NCBI RefSeq assembly: GCF_000334455.1
Contig: NZ_BANX01000009.1
Coordinates: 1-46,544 of the forward strand
DNA: 46,544 nt
Source: Gordonia soli NBRC 108243
Lineage (GTDB): Bacteria > Actinomycetota > Actinomycetes > Mycobacteriales > Mycobacteriaceae
Direction: 5' to 3'
Shown here: positions 18,797 through 27,605 of the stretch, piece by piece
Layout of the letters: every line of letters begins with the position of its first letter
How positions within the stretch are numbered: the stretch's first letter is position 1
Translations under genes and position numbers: made by a program
Notes under the pieces: generated by a model
Told to the model about the DNA's origin: nothing
Database searches by the model: none
What the model saw: only the letters and a program-made list of their open reading frames with translations

Positions 18797-19558
18797 TCAG
18801 GCGGTCGCCTTGCCGAACTTCAGCTTCCCGTCCTCGAACATGAGCGGATAGAGGAGGCCACCGAGCAGACCACCGATCAACGGTGCCAGCCAGAACAGCC
18901 AGAGCTGGCCGGGTGCGCCGTTCCCGTTGAAGAACGCGACGGCGGTCGAACGGGCCGGGTTCACCGACGTGTTGCTGATCGGGATGGAGATCAGGTGGAT
19001 CAGCGTCAGGCTGAGTCCGATTGCGAGCGGGGCGAATCCCTTCGGGGCGCGTCCGTCGGTGGCACCCAGGATGACGATCAGGAAGAACGCCGTCAGGAGG
19101 ATCTCGGCGATGAGCACCGCCACCAACGAGTAATTGCCGGGCGAATGATCGCCGTAGCCGTTGGCGGCCATGTTGCCCTCGGCCGTGAAACCTGGTTTGC
19201 CCTTGGCGATCAGCAGCAGGAGGAGGCCGGCGAGCAGACCACCGACGACCTGCGAGATCCAGTAGCCGGGGAGTTCCTTCCACGGCAGTCGGCCGCTGAC
19301 GGCCGCACCGAGGCTGACCGCCGGGTTGAAATGTCCGCCCGAGACGTGGCCGACGGCATAGGCCATCGTCACGACGGTGAGTCCGAATGCCAGCGAGACA
19401 CCGAGGAATCCGATACCGAGCTGGAATGCGTTTCGACCGTCCTCGGCTTCGGCGATCTGCTTTGCCGCGAAGATCGCGGAACCACAGCCACCGAACACCA
19501 GCCAGAAAGTGCCGAAAAGTTCCGCGCCGAGTTTGGCGACGGGCGATGATGCGGCCAT
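18797..19558 (-). CDS. aqpZ: Aquaporin Z
   Basis: Water channel of the MIP family in the cytoplasmic membrane. The 253-residue product has six hydrophobic segments and both half-helix motifs, N78-P-A in HFNPAVS and N200-P-A-R203 in SVNPARS. H188 with R203 fits the narrow aquaporin selectivity filter rather than a glycerol facilitator. The ATG at 19558 is preferred over an upstream in-frame codon because the sequence then starts [18 protein letters not shown], as in homologues. The upstream space before the tRNA genes is about 340 bases long. Confidence 0.93.
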   Translation of the reverse strand: MAASSPVAKLGAELFGTFWLVFGGCGSAIFAAKQIAEAEDGRNAFQLGIGFLGVSLAFGLTVVTMAYAVGHVSGGHFNPAVSLGAAVSGRLPWKELPGYWISQVVGGLLAGLLLLLIAKGKPGFTAEGNMAANGYGDHSPGNYSLVAVLIAEILLTAFFLIVILGATDGRAPKGFAPLAIGLSLTLIHLISIPISNTSVNPARSTAVAFFNGNGAPGQLWLFWLAPLIGGLLGGLLYPLMFEDGKLKFGKATA

Positions 19559-19732
19559 ACCGTGCCTTTCCTGTGACAGGGTCCCCACCTGCGCAGGACT
19601 TTAGCCCACTGAATCGCCGATGTCGGTGAACACAAGGAAATGTCGAAGCGTCGGCCCCGAGATGTACTACGCGCAGCTCAGATCACCGATGCTCCGAAAC
19701 CACACCGAATCATCGGATTCCTGGAGTCTGAG

Positions 19733-19751
19733 CGGCCGGCCGGCCGGCCGG
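19733..19751. repeat. GGCC tandem repeat
   Basis: Nineteen bases of repeated CGGC/GGCC units lie in the 340-base gap between aqpZ and tRNA-Arg. The rest of the gap shows no open frame with coding character; only the tRNA terminator near its far end is recognisable. Confidence 0.6.
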
Positions 19752-19860
19752 TGTTGTTTCTGTGTGCTTCGTTGATCGGATCCATGTAACACGCCGAAAC
19801 CACTCGCCCATAGGCACTTTGGAGTTGCGACGCCGGCGAAGACACCCCGACAAAGACGAA

Positions 19861-19894
19861 CCCCCCTCCACCGCTGTTCGCAGATGGAGGGGGG
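19861..19894 (-). terminator. Terminator of tRNA-Arg(ACG)
   Basis: CCCCCCTCCA pairs with TGGAGGGGGG (10 bp perfect, 14-base loop). It starts 7 bases after the tRNA 3' end on the minus strand and is followed by TTCGTCTTTGTC. Confidence 0.8.
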
Positions 19895-19900
19895 TCGTGG

Positions 19901-19973
19901 TGCGCCCGTAGGGATTCGAACCCCAAACCTTCTGATCCGTAGTCAGATGCTCTATCCGTTGAGCTACGGGCGC
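19901..19973 (-). tRNA. tRNA-Arg(ACG)
   Basis: A 73-base cloverleaf on the minus strand with acceptor GCGCCCG/CGGGCGC and discriminator A. The D-arm includes GCTCAACGGATAGAGC. Anticodon stem CTGA.../...TCAG holds CTACGGA, giving anticodon ACG. The T-loop is TTCGAAT. This is the substrate of TadA, encoded at 13883-14347. Confidence 0.96.
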
Positions 19974-20042
19974 GAGTCTTCAGTTGTTCCCCCGCTGTCG
20001 GAGACAGCAGACCTGTCCACAGTCGGCGCGACTGCGGTTCGG

Positions 20043-20131
20043 CGGAGGCGAGAGGATTTGAACCTCCGGTCCCGTTTTAGCGAGACAACTCATTAGCAGT
20101 GAGTCCCATTCGGCCGCTCTGGCACGCCTCC
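20043..20131 (-). tRNA. tRNA-Ser(GCU)
   Basis: An 89-base class II tRNA on the minus strand with acceptor GGAGGCG/CGCCTCC and discriminator G. Anticodon stem ACTCA/TGAGT holds CTGCTAA, giving anticodon GCU, and there is a long variable arm. Two short inverted repeats at 19994-20008 and about 20019-20037 downstream may act as terminators. Confidence 0.95.
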
Positions 20132-20251
20132 TGACGGAGTCCTTTCGAACTGCCGAAACGAAAGGTTACACACCCCCGACCGAGCGAGGCAAACCAGCCC
20201 GTCAGCGGGGTCCCCGCGCCGCCGACGACGGGTCCGCCTACATTGGTCGAC

Positions 20252-21319
20252 GTGGCCTTGCGAATCCGTCCCGACCTCGACGACCTGCCCGTCTACGTGC
20301 CCGGGAAGACGTTTCCCGGTGCGGTGAAGCTCGCCAGCAACGAGGTCTCCGAGGGTCCGTTGCCCAGCGTGCTGTCGGCGATCACCGAGGCCGCCATCGG
20401 CGTGAACCGCTACCCCGACAACGGAATGGTGGACCTCACCGCCGCACTCGCCAAGAAGCTGCGGGTCACCGAGGACGAGATCCAGGTCGGCTGCGGCTCG
20501 GTCATCCTCTGCCAGAACCTGATCACCGTCACCAGTGGCCCCGGTGACGAGGTGCTCTTCGGGTGGCGGTCGTTCGAGACCTACCCACTCGCGACGCGCG
20601 TTGCCGGCGCTACACCTGTGATGGTCCCGCTGACGGTCGACCACACCTACGACCTCCGCGCCATGGCACAGACCATCACCGACCGCACCCGACTGATCTT
20701 CATCTGCAATGCCAACAACCCGACCGGGACCGTCGTCACCGCCGACGATCTCCGCGCGTTCCTTCGTTCGGTGCCGCCGCACATCGTGGTAGCGCTCGAC
20801 GAGGCCTACTTCGAATACTTCCGGCCGTCCCCGGAGCAGGCCTACGACGCTCTGGAACTCCGGCGTGAATTCCGCAACCTCGTCATCCTGCGGACCTTCT
20901 CCAAGGCCTACGGGCTCGCCGGTCTGCGGGTGGGCTACGCGGTCGGCGACCCCCAGGTGATCGAGGCCCTGAACAAGGTGCACGTGCCGTTCTCGGTGTC
21001 CACCATCGCGCAGCGTGCTGCCCTCGCGAGTCTGTCGGCGACCGACGAATTGCTGGCCAGGACCGACGCCGTCGTCGAAGAACGAGGACGGGTGACCGCC
21101 CGACTCCGGCAACTCGGCTACCCGGTGCCCGACTCGCAGGCGAACTTCGTGTGGTTGGCCCTGGGCGAGCGCGCCACCGACTTCGCCGCCCTCAGCACCG
21201 AGGCGGGTGTGGTGATCCGACCGTTCGCCGGTGACGGCGTGCGCGTGACCGTGACCAACCCCGCCGAGAACGACGTCTTCCTGGCCTTCGCCGAGCGCTG
21301 GTCCCAGCAGAACCTCTAG
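20252..21319 (+). CDS. pat: Aromatic / histidinol-phosphate type aminotransferase
   Basis: PLP-dependent class I/II aminotransferase of the HisC-like group. In this order the gene next to a tRNA-Ser is usually annotated as the aromatic aminotransferase Pat (HisC2). It would transaminate phenylpyruvate or 4-hydroxyphenylpyruvate in the last step of Phe and Tyr synthesis, fitting the tyrA gene in the same window. The product of about 355 residues has LASNEVSEGPLP at the N-terminus, the ICNANNPTGTVV loop, LDEAYFEYF, the PLP lysine in TFSKAYGLAGLRVGY, and an arginine in the C-terminal VVIRPFAGDGVRVTV. The start is uncertain between TTG 20243 and GTG 20252. Distinction from HisC proper cannot be made by eye. 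Confidence 0.85.
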   Translation: MALRIRPDLDDLPVYVPGKTFPGAVKLASNEVSEGPLPSVLSAITEAAIGVNRYPDNGMVDLTAALAKKLRVTEDEIQVGCGSVILCQNLITVTSGPGDEVLFGWRSFETYPLATRVAGATPVMVPLTVDHTYDLRAMAQTITDRTRLIFICNANNPTGTVVTADDLRAFLRSVPPHIVVALDEAYFEYFRPSPEQAYDALELRREFRNLVILRTFSKAYGLAGLRVGYAVGDPQVIEALNKVHVPFSVSTIAQRAALASLSATDELLARTDAVVEERGRVTARLRQLGYPVPDSQANFVWLALGERATDFAALSTEAGVVIRPFAGDGVRVTVTNPAENDVFLAFAERWSQQNL

Positions 21320-21355
21320 GGACCGCGGGGCAGAGACCGCGCTAGTGAACGGCGG

Positions 21356-22345
21356 TCAGAGACCGCGCGAGATGACCGGCCAGAGCACCGGCAGGTCACG
21401 CTCCCAGTACGCCCAGGTGTGGGTGCCGATGAGGCGGAAGCCGTCGGAGTAGGGCACATTGTTCGCCCGCAGGGTCACTGCGAACTCGAGTGAGCACCGG
21501 TACGCGCCCAACTCGAGTGCCGACGATGATGCGGTGACCACATCGCGCGGGCCCTCCTTGGGCTCGATGCGACGCTGCAGATCGAGCGGACCGACCGCAC
21601 CCGAGCCCGCGGCCAAGAAGATGTTCTTTCCGCGGAGCTTGTCCAGATGCAGGCTCGGGTCATGGGCCTTCCAGCCGGCACTGCCGAACGGTCCCCACAT
21701 GTTGGTGGCGTCGCCGCCGTCGCGACCGACGGTGGTCCGGACATAAGCCTCGTTGACCGGCCCCGAAACCGGCGGGCAACCACTGAGGGAAGCCAGGCCG
21801 GTGTACAGCGACGGATGACGCATGGCGAGCGCGAATGCCGCCTGTCCGCCCATCGACAGACCGATGACCGCGTTCCGCCCGGTGCCGTTGAACCTCTTGT
21901 CGATGAGCGGCGGGAGTTCCTTGGCCAGGAACGTCTCCCACATCGGCTTGCCGAGCTTGGGGTCGCGGCGGGTCCAGTCGGTGTAGAAGGAGCCCTTGCC
22001 GCCGGTCGGCAGCACCACGTTCACGTTCTTGTTGGCGAAGAAGCGCCCGGCGCTGCCCTTGGTGATCCAGTCGCTGACGTCACCGTCGGCGCCCGCGCCG
22101 TCCAGCAGGTAGACCGTCGACCGCGGGCCGGACGAGTACTGCGGGGTCAGCACCGACAACTTGACGCGCTCACCCATGGCCGGGGAATTCACCCAGATGT
22201 CGGTGCGCAGCGGTCCGAGCGTCTTGCTGGACGAGATCTCGGCGACGTTCTTCCGTGGGGCGGCGTCGACGGATGGCGCCGTCACGGCACCCACCAGAGC
22301 CGACGCGGCAAGCACCGCACCCACAACCCTCAGACGCCTCGACAC
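21356..22345 (-). CDS. Secreted Ag85-like esterase (putative mycolyltransferase)
   Basis: A 329-residue exported alpha/beta hydrolase of the esterase/Ag85 family. The signal peptide runs to about residue 30 (LASALVGAVTAPSVDAAP-type end). The core shows VYLLDGAG, the FYTDW segment, KRFNGTGRNAVIGLSMGGQAA with the nucleophile in GLSMGG, and a C-terminal IGTHTWAYWERDL with the catalytic His. In mycolic-acid bacteria such proteins attach mycolates to trehalose or arabinogalactan. GTG at 22345 is chosen because AGGGAG lies 7 bases upstream; an earlier in-frame ATG would include that site inside the gene. Confidence 0.85.
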   Translation of the reverse strand: MSRRLRVVGAVLAASALVGAVTAPSVDAAPRKNVAEISSSKTLGPLRTDIWVNSPAMGERVKLSVLTPQYSSGPRSTVYLLDGAGADGDVSDWITKGSAGRFFANKNVNVVLPTGGKGSFYTDWTRRDPKLGKPMWETFLAKELPPLIDKRFNGTGRNAVIGLSMGGQAAFALAMRHPSLYTGLASLSGCPPVSGPVNEAYVRTTVGRDGGDATNMWGPFGSAGWKAHDPSLHLDKLRGKNIFLAAGSGAVGPLDLQRRIEPKEGPRDVVTASSSALELGAYRCSLEFAVTLRANNVPYSDGFRLIGTHTWAYWERDLPVLWPVISRGL

Positions 22346-22555
22346 GTGTTCACTCCCTAGCATTCGCAACGCCGCATCCACGACGACCTCGGTCCAGCCG
22401 GATCGCCGGATGGTCGTCTGATCTGCAGCCCCCCGCGGATGGAGTCGACCCCTCCGATGACAGACTACTGGCCGGTAATAGCGCTGCGAAAGCCCGCAGT
22501 GGACGGCTGGGCACCGAGCGCGTCACGATTCCACAACGACCGGAGGTGGCCGACC

Positions 22556-23032
22556 GTGTCCGAATCCAGCCCCGAAACGCCCTCGACCACCGACGATGGC
22601 CTCCCCGACGGTGGGTTCGCATTCGACGCCCATGTCGTCGTGCGCTGGTCCGACATGGATGCATTCGGTCACATCAACCACGCACGCATGGTGACGCTCA
22701 TGGAGGAGGCGCGGATCCAGTGGTTGCTGTCGGCAGGCGAGGAGTACGCGCCACTGATCAAGAGCGCGATGATCGTGCACGTCGACATCCGCTACCAGTC
22801 GCAGCTGCGTCATGACGACTCCCCGCTGCACGTCGGGATGTGGATCGTCGGCAATCGCTCGGTCGACTTCACCATCGGCTATGAGATCCGATCGGCCCAG
22901 GCCGCGCCGGACAGCAAGCCCGCGTGTGTGGCGCGCACACAGATGGCGGTGGTCGACATCGAGGCACACACCCTGCGACGCCTCACCGATCACGAGAAGG
23001 TCTTGCTCCGACAGTGGTCGCGGACGCGGTGA
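22556..23032 (+). CDS. Acyl-CoA thioesterase, 4-hydroxybenzoyl-CoA thioesterase-like
   Basis: A 158-residue single hotdog-fold enzyme expected to hydrolyse an acyl-CoA. The catalytic signature RWSDMDAFGHINHARMVTLMEEAR matches the 4HBT group with its nucleophilic Asp. The later strands IVHVDIRYQSQLRHDD and CVARTQMAVVDIEAHTLRRL complete the fold. GTG at 22556 has GGAGG about 10 bases upstream; the frame is open further upstream but without coding character. It runs into the convergent 406-residue gene with 7 bases between them. Confidence 0.87.
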   Translation: MSESSPETPSTTDDGLPDGGFAFDAHVVVRWSDMDAFGHINHARMVTLMEEARIQWLLSAGEEYAPLIKSAMIVHVDIRYQSQLRHDDSPLHVGMWIVGNRSVDFTIGYEIRSAQAAPDSKPACVARTQMAVVDIEAHTLRRLTDHEKVLLRQWSRTR

Positions 23033-23039
23033 CCCGCGT

Positions 23040-24260
23040 TCAGGACGGCTCGTAGCGCGCCGGTAGTTCCCGCGGCACCGCGGGCGAGAGTCGGGCGATG
23101 TTGCCCTGCAGAACATCCCGATAGATGCGCAGCTGCTCTTCGCCACTGCGCACCTGCTCGGTCAGCCGGCGCGAGTTGTCGGCCGAGATCTCTCGATCGC
23201 CCGATCGCGCGATCAGCTGGTCGATGCGGTCGTCGATGGTCGCGGCCTTGTCGTACTCGGCGAGGATGCGCAACTCGATCGCCGCGGACTCGACCACGTG
23301 CGCGACCTCGACCAGCGCCTGCACTCGATCGAGCAACTCCGTCCACACCGGCCGCAGCGTGGTCTCACGCTGGTCGATCTGCTCGGCGAACGCCGCATCG
23401 AATCCGGCGTCCCGTTTGGAACGGTCGAGATCGATCCGCACTGCACGGAGCGCGATGACGTCGGCCGCGATCTCGGCGAGCTCCGCCTGCAGGTTGACCT
23501 GCGTCCGCTGGGCGGCGAAATGGTCGGACCGCCACGCCGGATTCCCGACGACGCGGTCGTAGTAATGCCCCGCGATGAACAGCACCGTCTCGTAGCCGTC
23601 GACGAAGCTCGCGTTGCCGGGCGCGGTCGCCCCAGCGAGTGGCGCGGCTTCGCGTCCCACGCCGAGCAATTGGTTGGCCCATTGCTCGGCCTGCGGGCTC
23701 CCCGACTTCGCGGCGACCTGACCGACGACTCCGGCCAGTCGGTCCATCGCCACGGTACCGGCCCGGCGCATCGGACTCGACGAGTTGACGTTGGGCGTCG
23801 GCGTACAGGTCAACCCGGCGAACAGGCGCTCGCGCTCGTCGATCTCGAGATAGACGTTCTCCCGACGCTCGCGTCGGATGGCCCGCGTGCCGCCTGCGAA
23901 GACGCCCTTGGGGTTCACCACCTGCTTGCGGAGGTCTTCGCGGCGTCGGTTGGCACCGTTGAGCCGGTTGCGCAGCACCGCGGCCACCACTCCGGGGACC
24001 ATCGGGCCGGCGAGCTGGTGTTCGGTCTGGGCGATCACGCGTTGCAGTCGGCGTAGCTCGCCGAAACCACCGTCGATCGCCGGCAGCGGGCGGTTCGTCG
24101 ACGCACGGCGCACGACGATCGCGCGGCCGGCGGGCGTCAGGTATCCGGCAGCGATGAGCAGCGAGGCGGTGTCGGTGAGCTCGGGCCGGTCACCGGGAAC
24201 GCGGGAACGATCGCACCAGTCCCGGATCTGCGCGGTCGTCACCTGCGGTTGCTCGACCAT
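23040..24260 (-). CDS. Conserved protein of unknown function, 406 aa
   Basis: I do not recognise this protein. It is soluble, without signal peptide or membrane helix. Residues 1-60 look like a small winged-helix-type region (TTAQIRDWCDRSRV...ELTDTASLLIAAGYLTPAGRAIVV). A basic helical part follows (LRNRLNGANRRREDLRKQVVNPKGVFAGGTRAIRRERRENVYLEIDERERL). The C-terminal 200 residues are nearly all charged helix with heptad character (ELAEIAADVIALRAVRIDLDRSKRDAG). Codon use is like that of its neighbours, so it appears to be a native gene. It lies 83 bases downstream of the acyltransferase gene on the same strand and may share its message. Confidence 0.75.
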   Translation of the reverse strand: MVEQPQVTTAQIRDWCDRSRVPGDRPELTDTASLLIAAGYLTPAGRAIVVRRASTNRPLPAIDGGFGELRRLQRVIAQTEHQLAGPMVPGVVAAVLRNRLNGANRRREDLRKQVVNPKGVFAGGTRAIRRERRENVYLEIDERERLFAGLTCTPTPNVNSSSPMRRAGTVAMDRLAGVVGQVAAKSGSPQAEQWANQLLGVGREAAPLAGATAPGNASFVDGYETVLFIAGHYYDRVVGNPAWRSDHFAAQRTQVNLQAELAEIAADVIALRAVRIDLDRSKRDAGFDAAFAEQIDQRETTLRPVWTELLDRVQALVEVAHVVESAAIELRILAEYDKAATIDDRIDQLIARSGDREISADNSRRLTEQVRSGEEQLRIYRDVLQGNIARLSPAVPRELPARYEPS

Positions 24261-24343
24261 CGTCTACCGCCTCGTCTCTCGGACCCGCCGTCTCGGAACC
24301 CGCTGCTCGGCCGCCGTGCCGGTAGCGGGGTTGTCCGTCCATG

Positions 24344-25462
24344 CTACCGACCGGCCACGACGTGCCCCGGTCGGCGAATCCGCCACAGCGGCGCCGTCGC
24401 GCGGTGCAACACCCACGCGATCGGGACGCTGGCGACGGTGGTGACCACGAACGTGACGATCATCGAACCCTGGAACACCCCGTAGCCCAGGACGTCGACA
24501 GCGACCTCGAGGACCACGACGTGGACGAGGAAGAACTCGTAGGAGATCTCGCCGAGCCAGACCATCGGTCGGCTACCGCAGAGCCGAGCCCACCACGACG
24601 ACTGGTCGCTGACGATCAGCGGTCCGATCAGGCCGACAGCGATCACCAGATAGAGCAGGTGTTTGACGATGGTCGCCGATGCGGTGGTCGGGGTGATGGT
24701 CGGTTCACCGGCGATGCCGGTGGCCGACAACGCGAATGCCGCCACCGCCACGGCGAACGACGGTGTCGCAGGCCAACGTCGGATCAGTCGAGCGACCACA
24801 GCGAGCACCATCCCGGCGACGAACCACCACAGGAACGCGGGTGCCCACAGTCGCGCGGTGAGGTCGGCGCCGGTGTTGCCGACCACCGCCAACGCCCAGA
24901 TCGGCGAGATGCACATGACCGCGAGCAGGCCGACGATCAGGACGTCGGGCCGCCATCTGCCACCACAGACGACTCGGATCAACACCCATGCGATGACCGG
25001 CAGAAGCAGATAGAAGACGACCTCCGCGGCGAGGCTCCACATCTGGGTGAGCCCGGAATGAAGGTGGCCCACGCCGTAGACCTGGGTCAGCGTGAGGTTG
25101 CGCACGAGTCCCGACCATCCTGTGCCCGTCGGTGCGGCGTCGGGTGGGGCGTAGACGGTGAACAGCGCGTAGACCGCCAGCACCGTGAGCCAGTAGGCCG
25201 GCAGGATTCGCCGTGCCCGATGCCAGGCGTAGGTCTGCACCGACGGCGGCGTGGAGTCGTCGACGGCGGCGCGGACCCATGGTCGGAACAAGAGGAACCC
25301 GGACAAGACGAAGAAGATCGCCACACCGATCTCGAATCGTGAGAACAGGCGCCCGACGTAGTCGTCGGTGTATCCGCCGGTCCAGAACGCGGCATGCGTC
25401 AGGCAGACGATCAGCGCTGCGACGGCCCGGATGCCGGTCAGAGAGTCGATCCGCGTGGACAT
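24344..25462 (-). CDS. Membrane acyltransferase (acyltransferase 3 family)
   Basis: A 372-residue integral membrane protein with about ten hydrophobic helices. It opens with the family signature: R-A-V-A-A-L-I-V-C-L-T-H (residues 12-23), in which the Arg and His are the conserved pair, and FFVLSGFLLFRPW at about 50-62. Family members transfer acyl groups to sugars, lipids or peptides at the membrane; the substrate cannot be told. The ATG at 25462 lies 76 bases from the divergent CorA-type gene. Confidence 0.88.
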   Translation of the reverse strand: MSTRIDSLTGIRAVAALIVCLTHAAFWTGGYTDDYVGRLFSRFEIGVAIFFVLSGFLLFRPWVRAAVDDSTPPSVQTYAWHRARRILPAYWLTVLAVYALFTVYAPPDAAPTGTGWSGLVRNLTLTQVYGVGHLHSGLTQMWSLAAEVVFYLLLPVIAWVLIRVVCGGRWRPDVLIVGLLAVMCISPIWALAVVGNTGADLTARLWAPAFLWWFVAGMVLAVVARLIRRWPATPSFAVAVAAFALSATGIAGEPTITPTTASATIVKHLLYLVIAVGLIGPLIVSDQSSWWARLCGSRPMVWLGEISYEFFLVHVVVLEVAVDVLGYGVFQGSMIVTFVVTTVASVPIAWVLHRATAPLWRIRRPGHVVAGR

Positions 25463-25538
25463 GCCGCGATCCTGCCAGTTGCGTGCCGCGTGCTTCGGAC
25501 GAGCCGGTCATCGTGGTCGGCGGTGGCACGATGAGGAG

Positions 25539-26603
25539 ATGACCGAAGCGACCCGTGCCCGTTCGGATGCCCGTGAACACGTACGCGGGCAGGTCTGGGA
25601 ACACGGCGAACCGGTCGACGGATTCGAGCTGACGACCATCTCCGAGCATCTGGACGTCGACGGCACGTTGGTCTGGGCCGACATCCTGCGGCCCACCCAC
25701 GAGACCCTTGCCGCGCTCGCCGACGAGCTCGAACTCGATCCGTTCGCGGTCGAGGACGCCGTGGCGGAGTCGGAGCGGGTGAAGACTGTCGCGTACGCGC
25801 GCCACACCTTCCTGACGGTCTACGCGGTCAGCCTGTGTGCCGAGGCCCGTGCGGCGACGGTGCCTGCGACGACGTCGGTCGAGGACCTGTACCGGCGCAA
25901 CACGTCGATGTTCGACATCCATCGGGTGTCGGTGTTCGTGCGCGGCAACGTCATGGTCACCATCCGTTTGGACGACGGTTTCGACATCGGCCAGGTGGTG
26001 GACCGGTGGGACGAGATCGGCAGTGTCGGAAACGGAGTCGGCGCCCTGGTGCACGGGTTGCTGGACGTGATCGTCGACGGACACTTCGAGGCGGTGCAGG
26101 CTCTCGACGACGCCATCGAAGACATCGAGGGACTGCTCTTCGACGAGAGCATCTCGGGGAAGCGATTGGAGCATCAGACATATCGCGTCCGCAAAGATCT
26201 GGTGTCGCTGCGCCGGATCATCCTGCCGATGCGCGACGTCATCGCGGCGATCCAGCGTCGACGTCTGGAGAACAAGGCCCCCAGCGACCTCGACCCACAT
26301 TTCTCCGACCTCTACGACCACGCGCTCCGCGCCGCCGAGTGGACGGAATCGTTGCGGGACATGATCACGACGGTGTTCGAGACCAACCTGTCGATGGTCG
26401 ATGCGCGACTGAACACCGTGATGAAGAAGCTGACCGGGTGGGCCGCGATCATCGCCGTCCCGACCGCGATCACCGGCTTCTACGGGCAGAACGTGCCCTA
26501 CCCCGGCATCGATCAATGGTGGGGATTCGTCATCAGTTCGGCGCTGATAGTCGGCATCGTGGCGCTCCTGTACCTGCAGTTCCGCCGCAAAGACTGGCTC
26601 TGA
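25539..26603 (+). CDS. corA: CorA family divalent metal transporter
   Basis: A 354-residue CorA-type channel for Mg2+ or related ions. The long N-terminal cytoplasmic domain includes HPTHETLAALADELELDPFAVED, then the stalk helix and two C-terminal membrane helices. Between the helices the signature reads Y-G-Q-N rather than the canonical Y-G-M-N, and the protein ends in the usual basic tail FRRKDWL. The ATG at 25539 gives MTEATRARSD; the AGGAG immediately before it is too close to be a good ribosome-binding site, so a start a few codons away is possible. Confidence 0.88.
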   Translation: MTEATRARSDAREHVRGQVWEHGEPVDGFELTTISEHLDVDGTLVWADILRPTHETLAALADELELDPFAVEDAVAESERVKTVAYARHTFLTVYAVSLCAEARAATVPATTSVEDLYRRNTSMFDIHRVSVFVRGNVMVTIRLDDGFDIGQVVDRWDEIGSVGNGVGALVHGLLDVIVDGHFEAVQALDDAIEDIEGLLFDESISGKRLEHQTYRVRKDLVSLRRIILPMRDVIAAIQRRRLENKAPSDLDPHFSDLYDHALRAAEWTESLRDMITTVFETNLSMVDARLNTVMKKLTGWAAIIAVPTAITGFYGQNVPYPGIDQWWGFVISSALIVGIVALLYLQFRRKDWL

Positions 26604-26663
26604 CGACACCCTCCACTACGAAAGAGGTGTGCGGATCGCCTGTACGGACGGCACACTGACCTC

Positions 26664-27161
26664 ATGAATGCACTCGGGACGCACCTGCTCGCTGACGAAG
26701 CGGCTCCACAACTCGATGCCTTCTCTCGGTTCAACGGCAGCTGGGATCTCGAGTGGAGTCGCCCTGGCGACCCGGTCGCGCCGACCTCGCTCACGGGCGA
26801 GTTGCACTTCGGCACCGTGCTGGGCGGGCGGGCGATCCAGGACGTGTGGATCGTGCCCGCCGGATCGATACGCGACGACGAGAAGCGATTCGCGTTCCAT
26901 GGGACGACGATCCGCTTCTTCGACGATGCACTCGGTGCGTGGCGGTCGACGTGGGTCGAGCCCATCCAGGGCCGGGTCCGCAAGTTCATCGGACGTCGGG
27001 TCGGGGACGAGATGCACCTGGTCAGCACGGATGAGGACCCGTTCCTCCGCTGGAGGTTCACCGAGGTCGGACCCGACTCTTTCGTCTGGCTCGGCGAGTA
27101 TTCCGACGACGAGGCCCGCACCTGGCGCCTCGAGGAGAAGATGGTCGCGACGCGTCGCTAG
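26664..27161 (+). CDS. DUF1579-like small beta-barrel protein
   Basis: A 165-residue soluble protein whose beta-rich layout resembles DUF1579 or lipocalin-like proteins: an opening FNGSWDLEWSRPG, then LGGRAIQDVWIVP, DALGAWRSTWVEPIQGRVRKFIGR, and a last strand RTWRLEEKMVATRR. The function is unknown. It is 60 bases downstream of corA on the same strand. It is the last ordinary chromosomal gene before the displaced tRNA fragment at 27406. Confidence 0.7.
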   Translation: MNALGTHLLADEAAPQLDAFSRFNGSWDLEWSRPGDPVAPTSLTGELHFGTVLGGRAIQDVWIVPAGSIRDDEKRFAFHGTTIRFFDDALGAWRSTWVEPIQGRVRKFIGRRVGDEMHLVSTDEDPFLRWRFTEVGPDSFVWLGEYSDDEARTWRLEEKMVATRR

Positions 27162-27205
27162 GCACAGCGTCACACCACCGGCTACATGTGGTCTGGACGC
27201 ATACC

Positions 27206-27271
27206 CAAACCACACCGGGTCAGCCCGTGGACACGGATATGGCCGTCCGCCTGGCGGATTCGTGTGGTTTG
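27206..27271. repeat. Inverted repeat CAAACCACAC / GTGTGGTTTG
   Basis: Perfect 10-base arms (27206-27215 and 27262-27271) lie 46 bases apart in the 245-base non-coding gap between the DUF1579-like gene and the displaced tRNA fragment. A GTGGTCTGG motif also occurs twice in the gap, near 27188 and 27342. No gene is seen in this gap. Confidence 0.45.
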
Positions 27272-27405
27272 TGCGAGCGCGCCGCGATACTCCGACAGAG
27301 TCAGCAGTAGGTGCCGCCTGACGACACCATCTGCTACATCTTGTGGTCTGGCTCCGTCGGGACCATCGACACGACGATCCCGGCCGACGATTGACCGGCC
27401 ACCTC

Positions 27406-27460
27406 TTGGCGGAAGCGGAGGGATTTGAACCCCCGGTAATTTCACTCACGCTCGCTTTCA
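27406..27460 (-). pseudogene. Displaced 3' half of tRNA-Ser(UGA) (att site)
   Basis: On the minus strand it runs from TGAAAGCGAGCGTG (end of the anticodon arm) through the variable arm and T-arm to the acceptor 3' strand CGCTTCC. It matches the intact tRNA at 33855-33909 in 51 of 55 bases; all four differences lie in the variable arm (27438-27446). The D-arm and the 5' acceptor strand are absent. Confidence 0.85.
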
Positions 27461-27605
27461 CGGCCACTGGACCACTCTACTGACACCAGCCGGTTCACGA
27501 GCTCCTGGTCAGGGAGCCAATTCCGGAACACGCCCGTGGGGGTTCCGTGTGTAGTAATGAACGTATCGACGTCGGAGCTCCGACGTGCTGCGGTGATCAC
27601 CGCCG

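Noticed and set aside
19733..19751. GGCC repeats as a possible origin or CRISPR seed
   Set aside because: It is a single low-complexity run without spacers or neighbouring cas-like genes. No CRISPR array was seen anywhere in the window.
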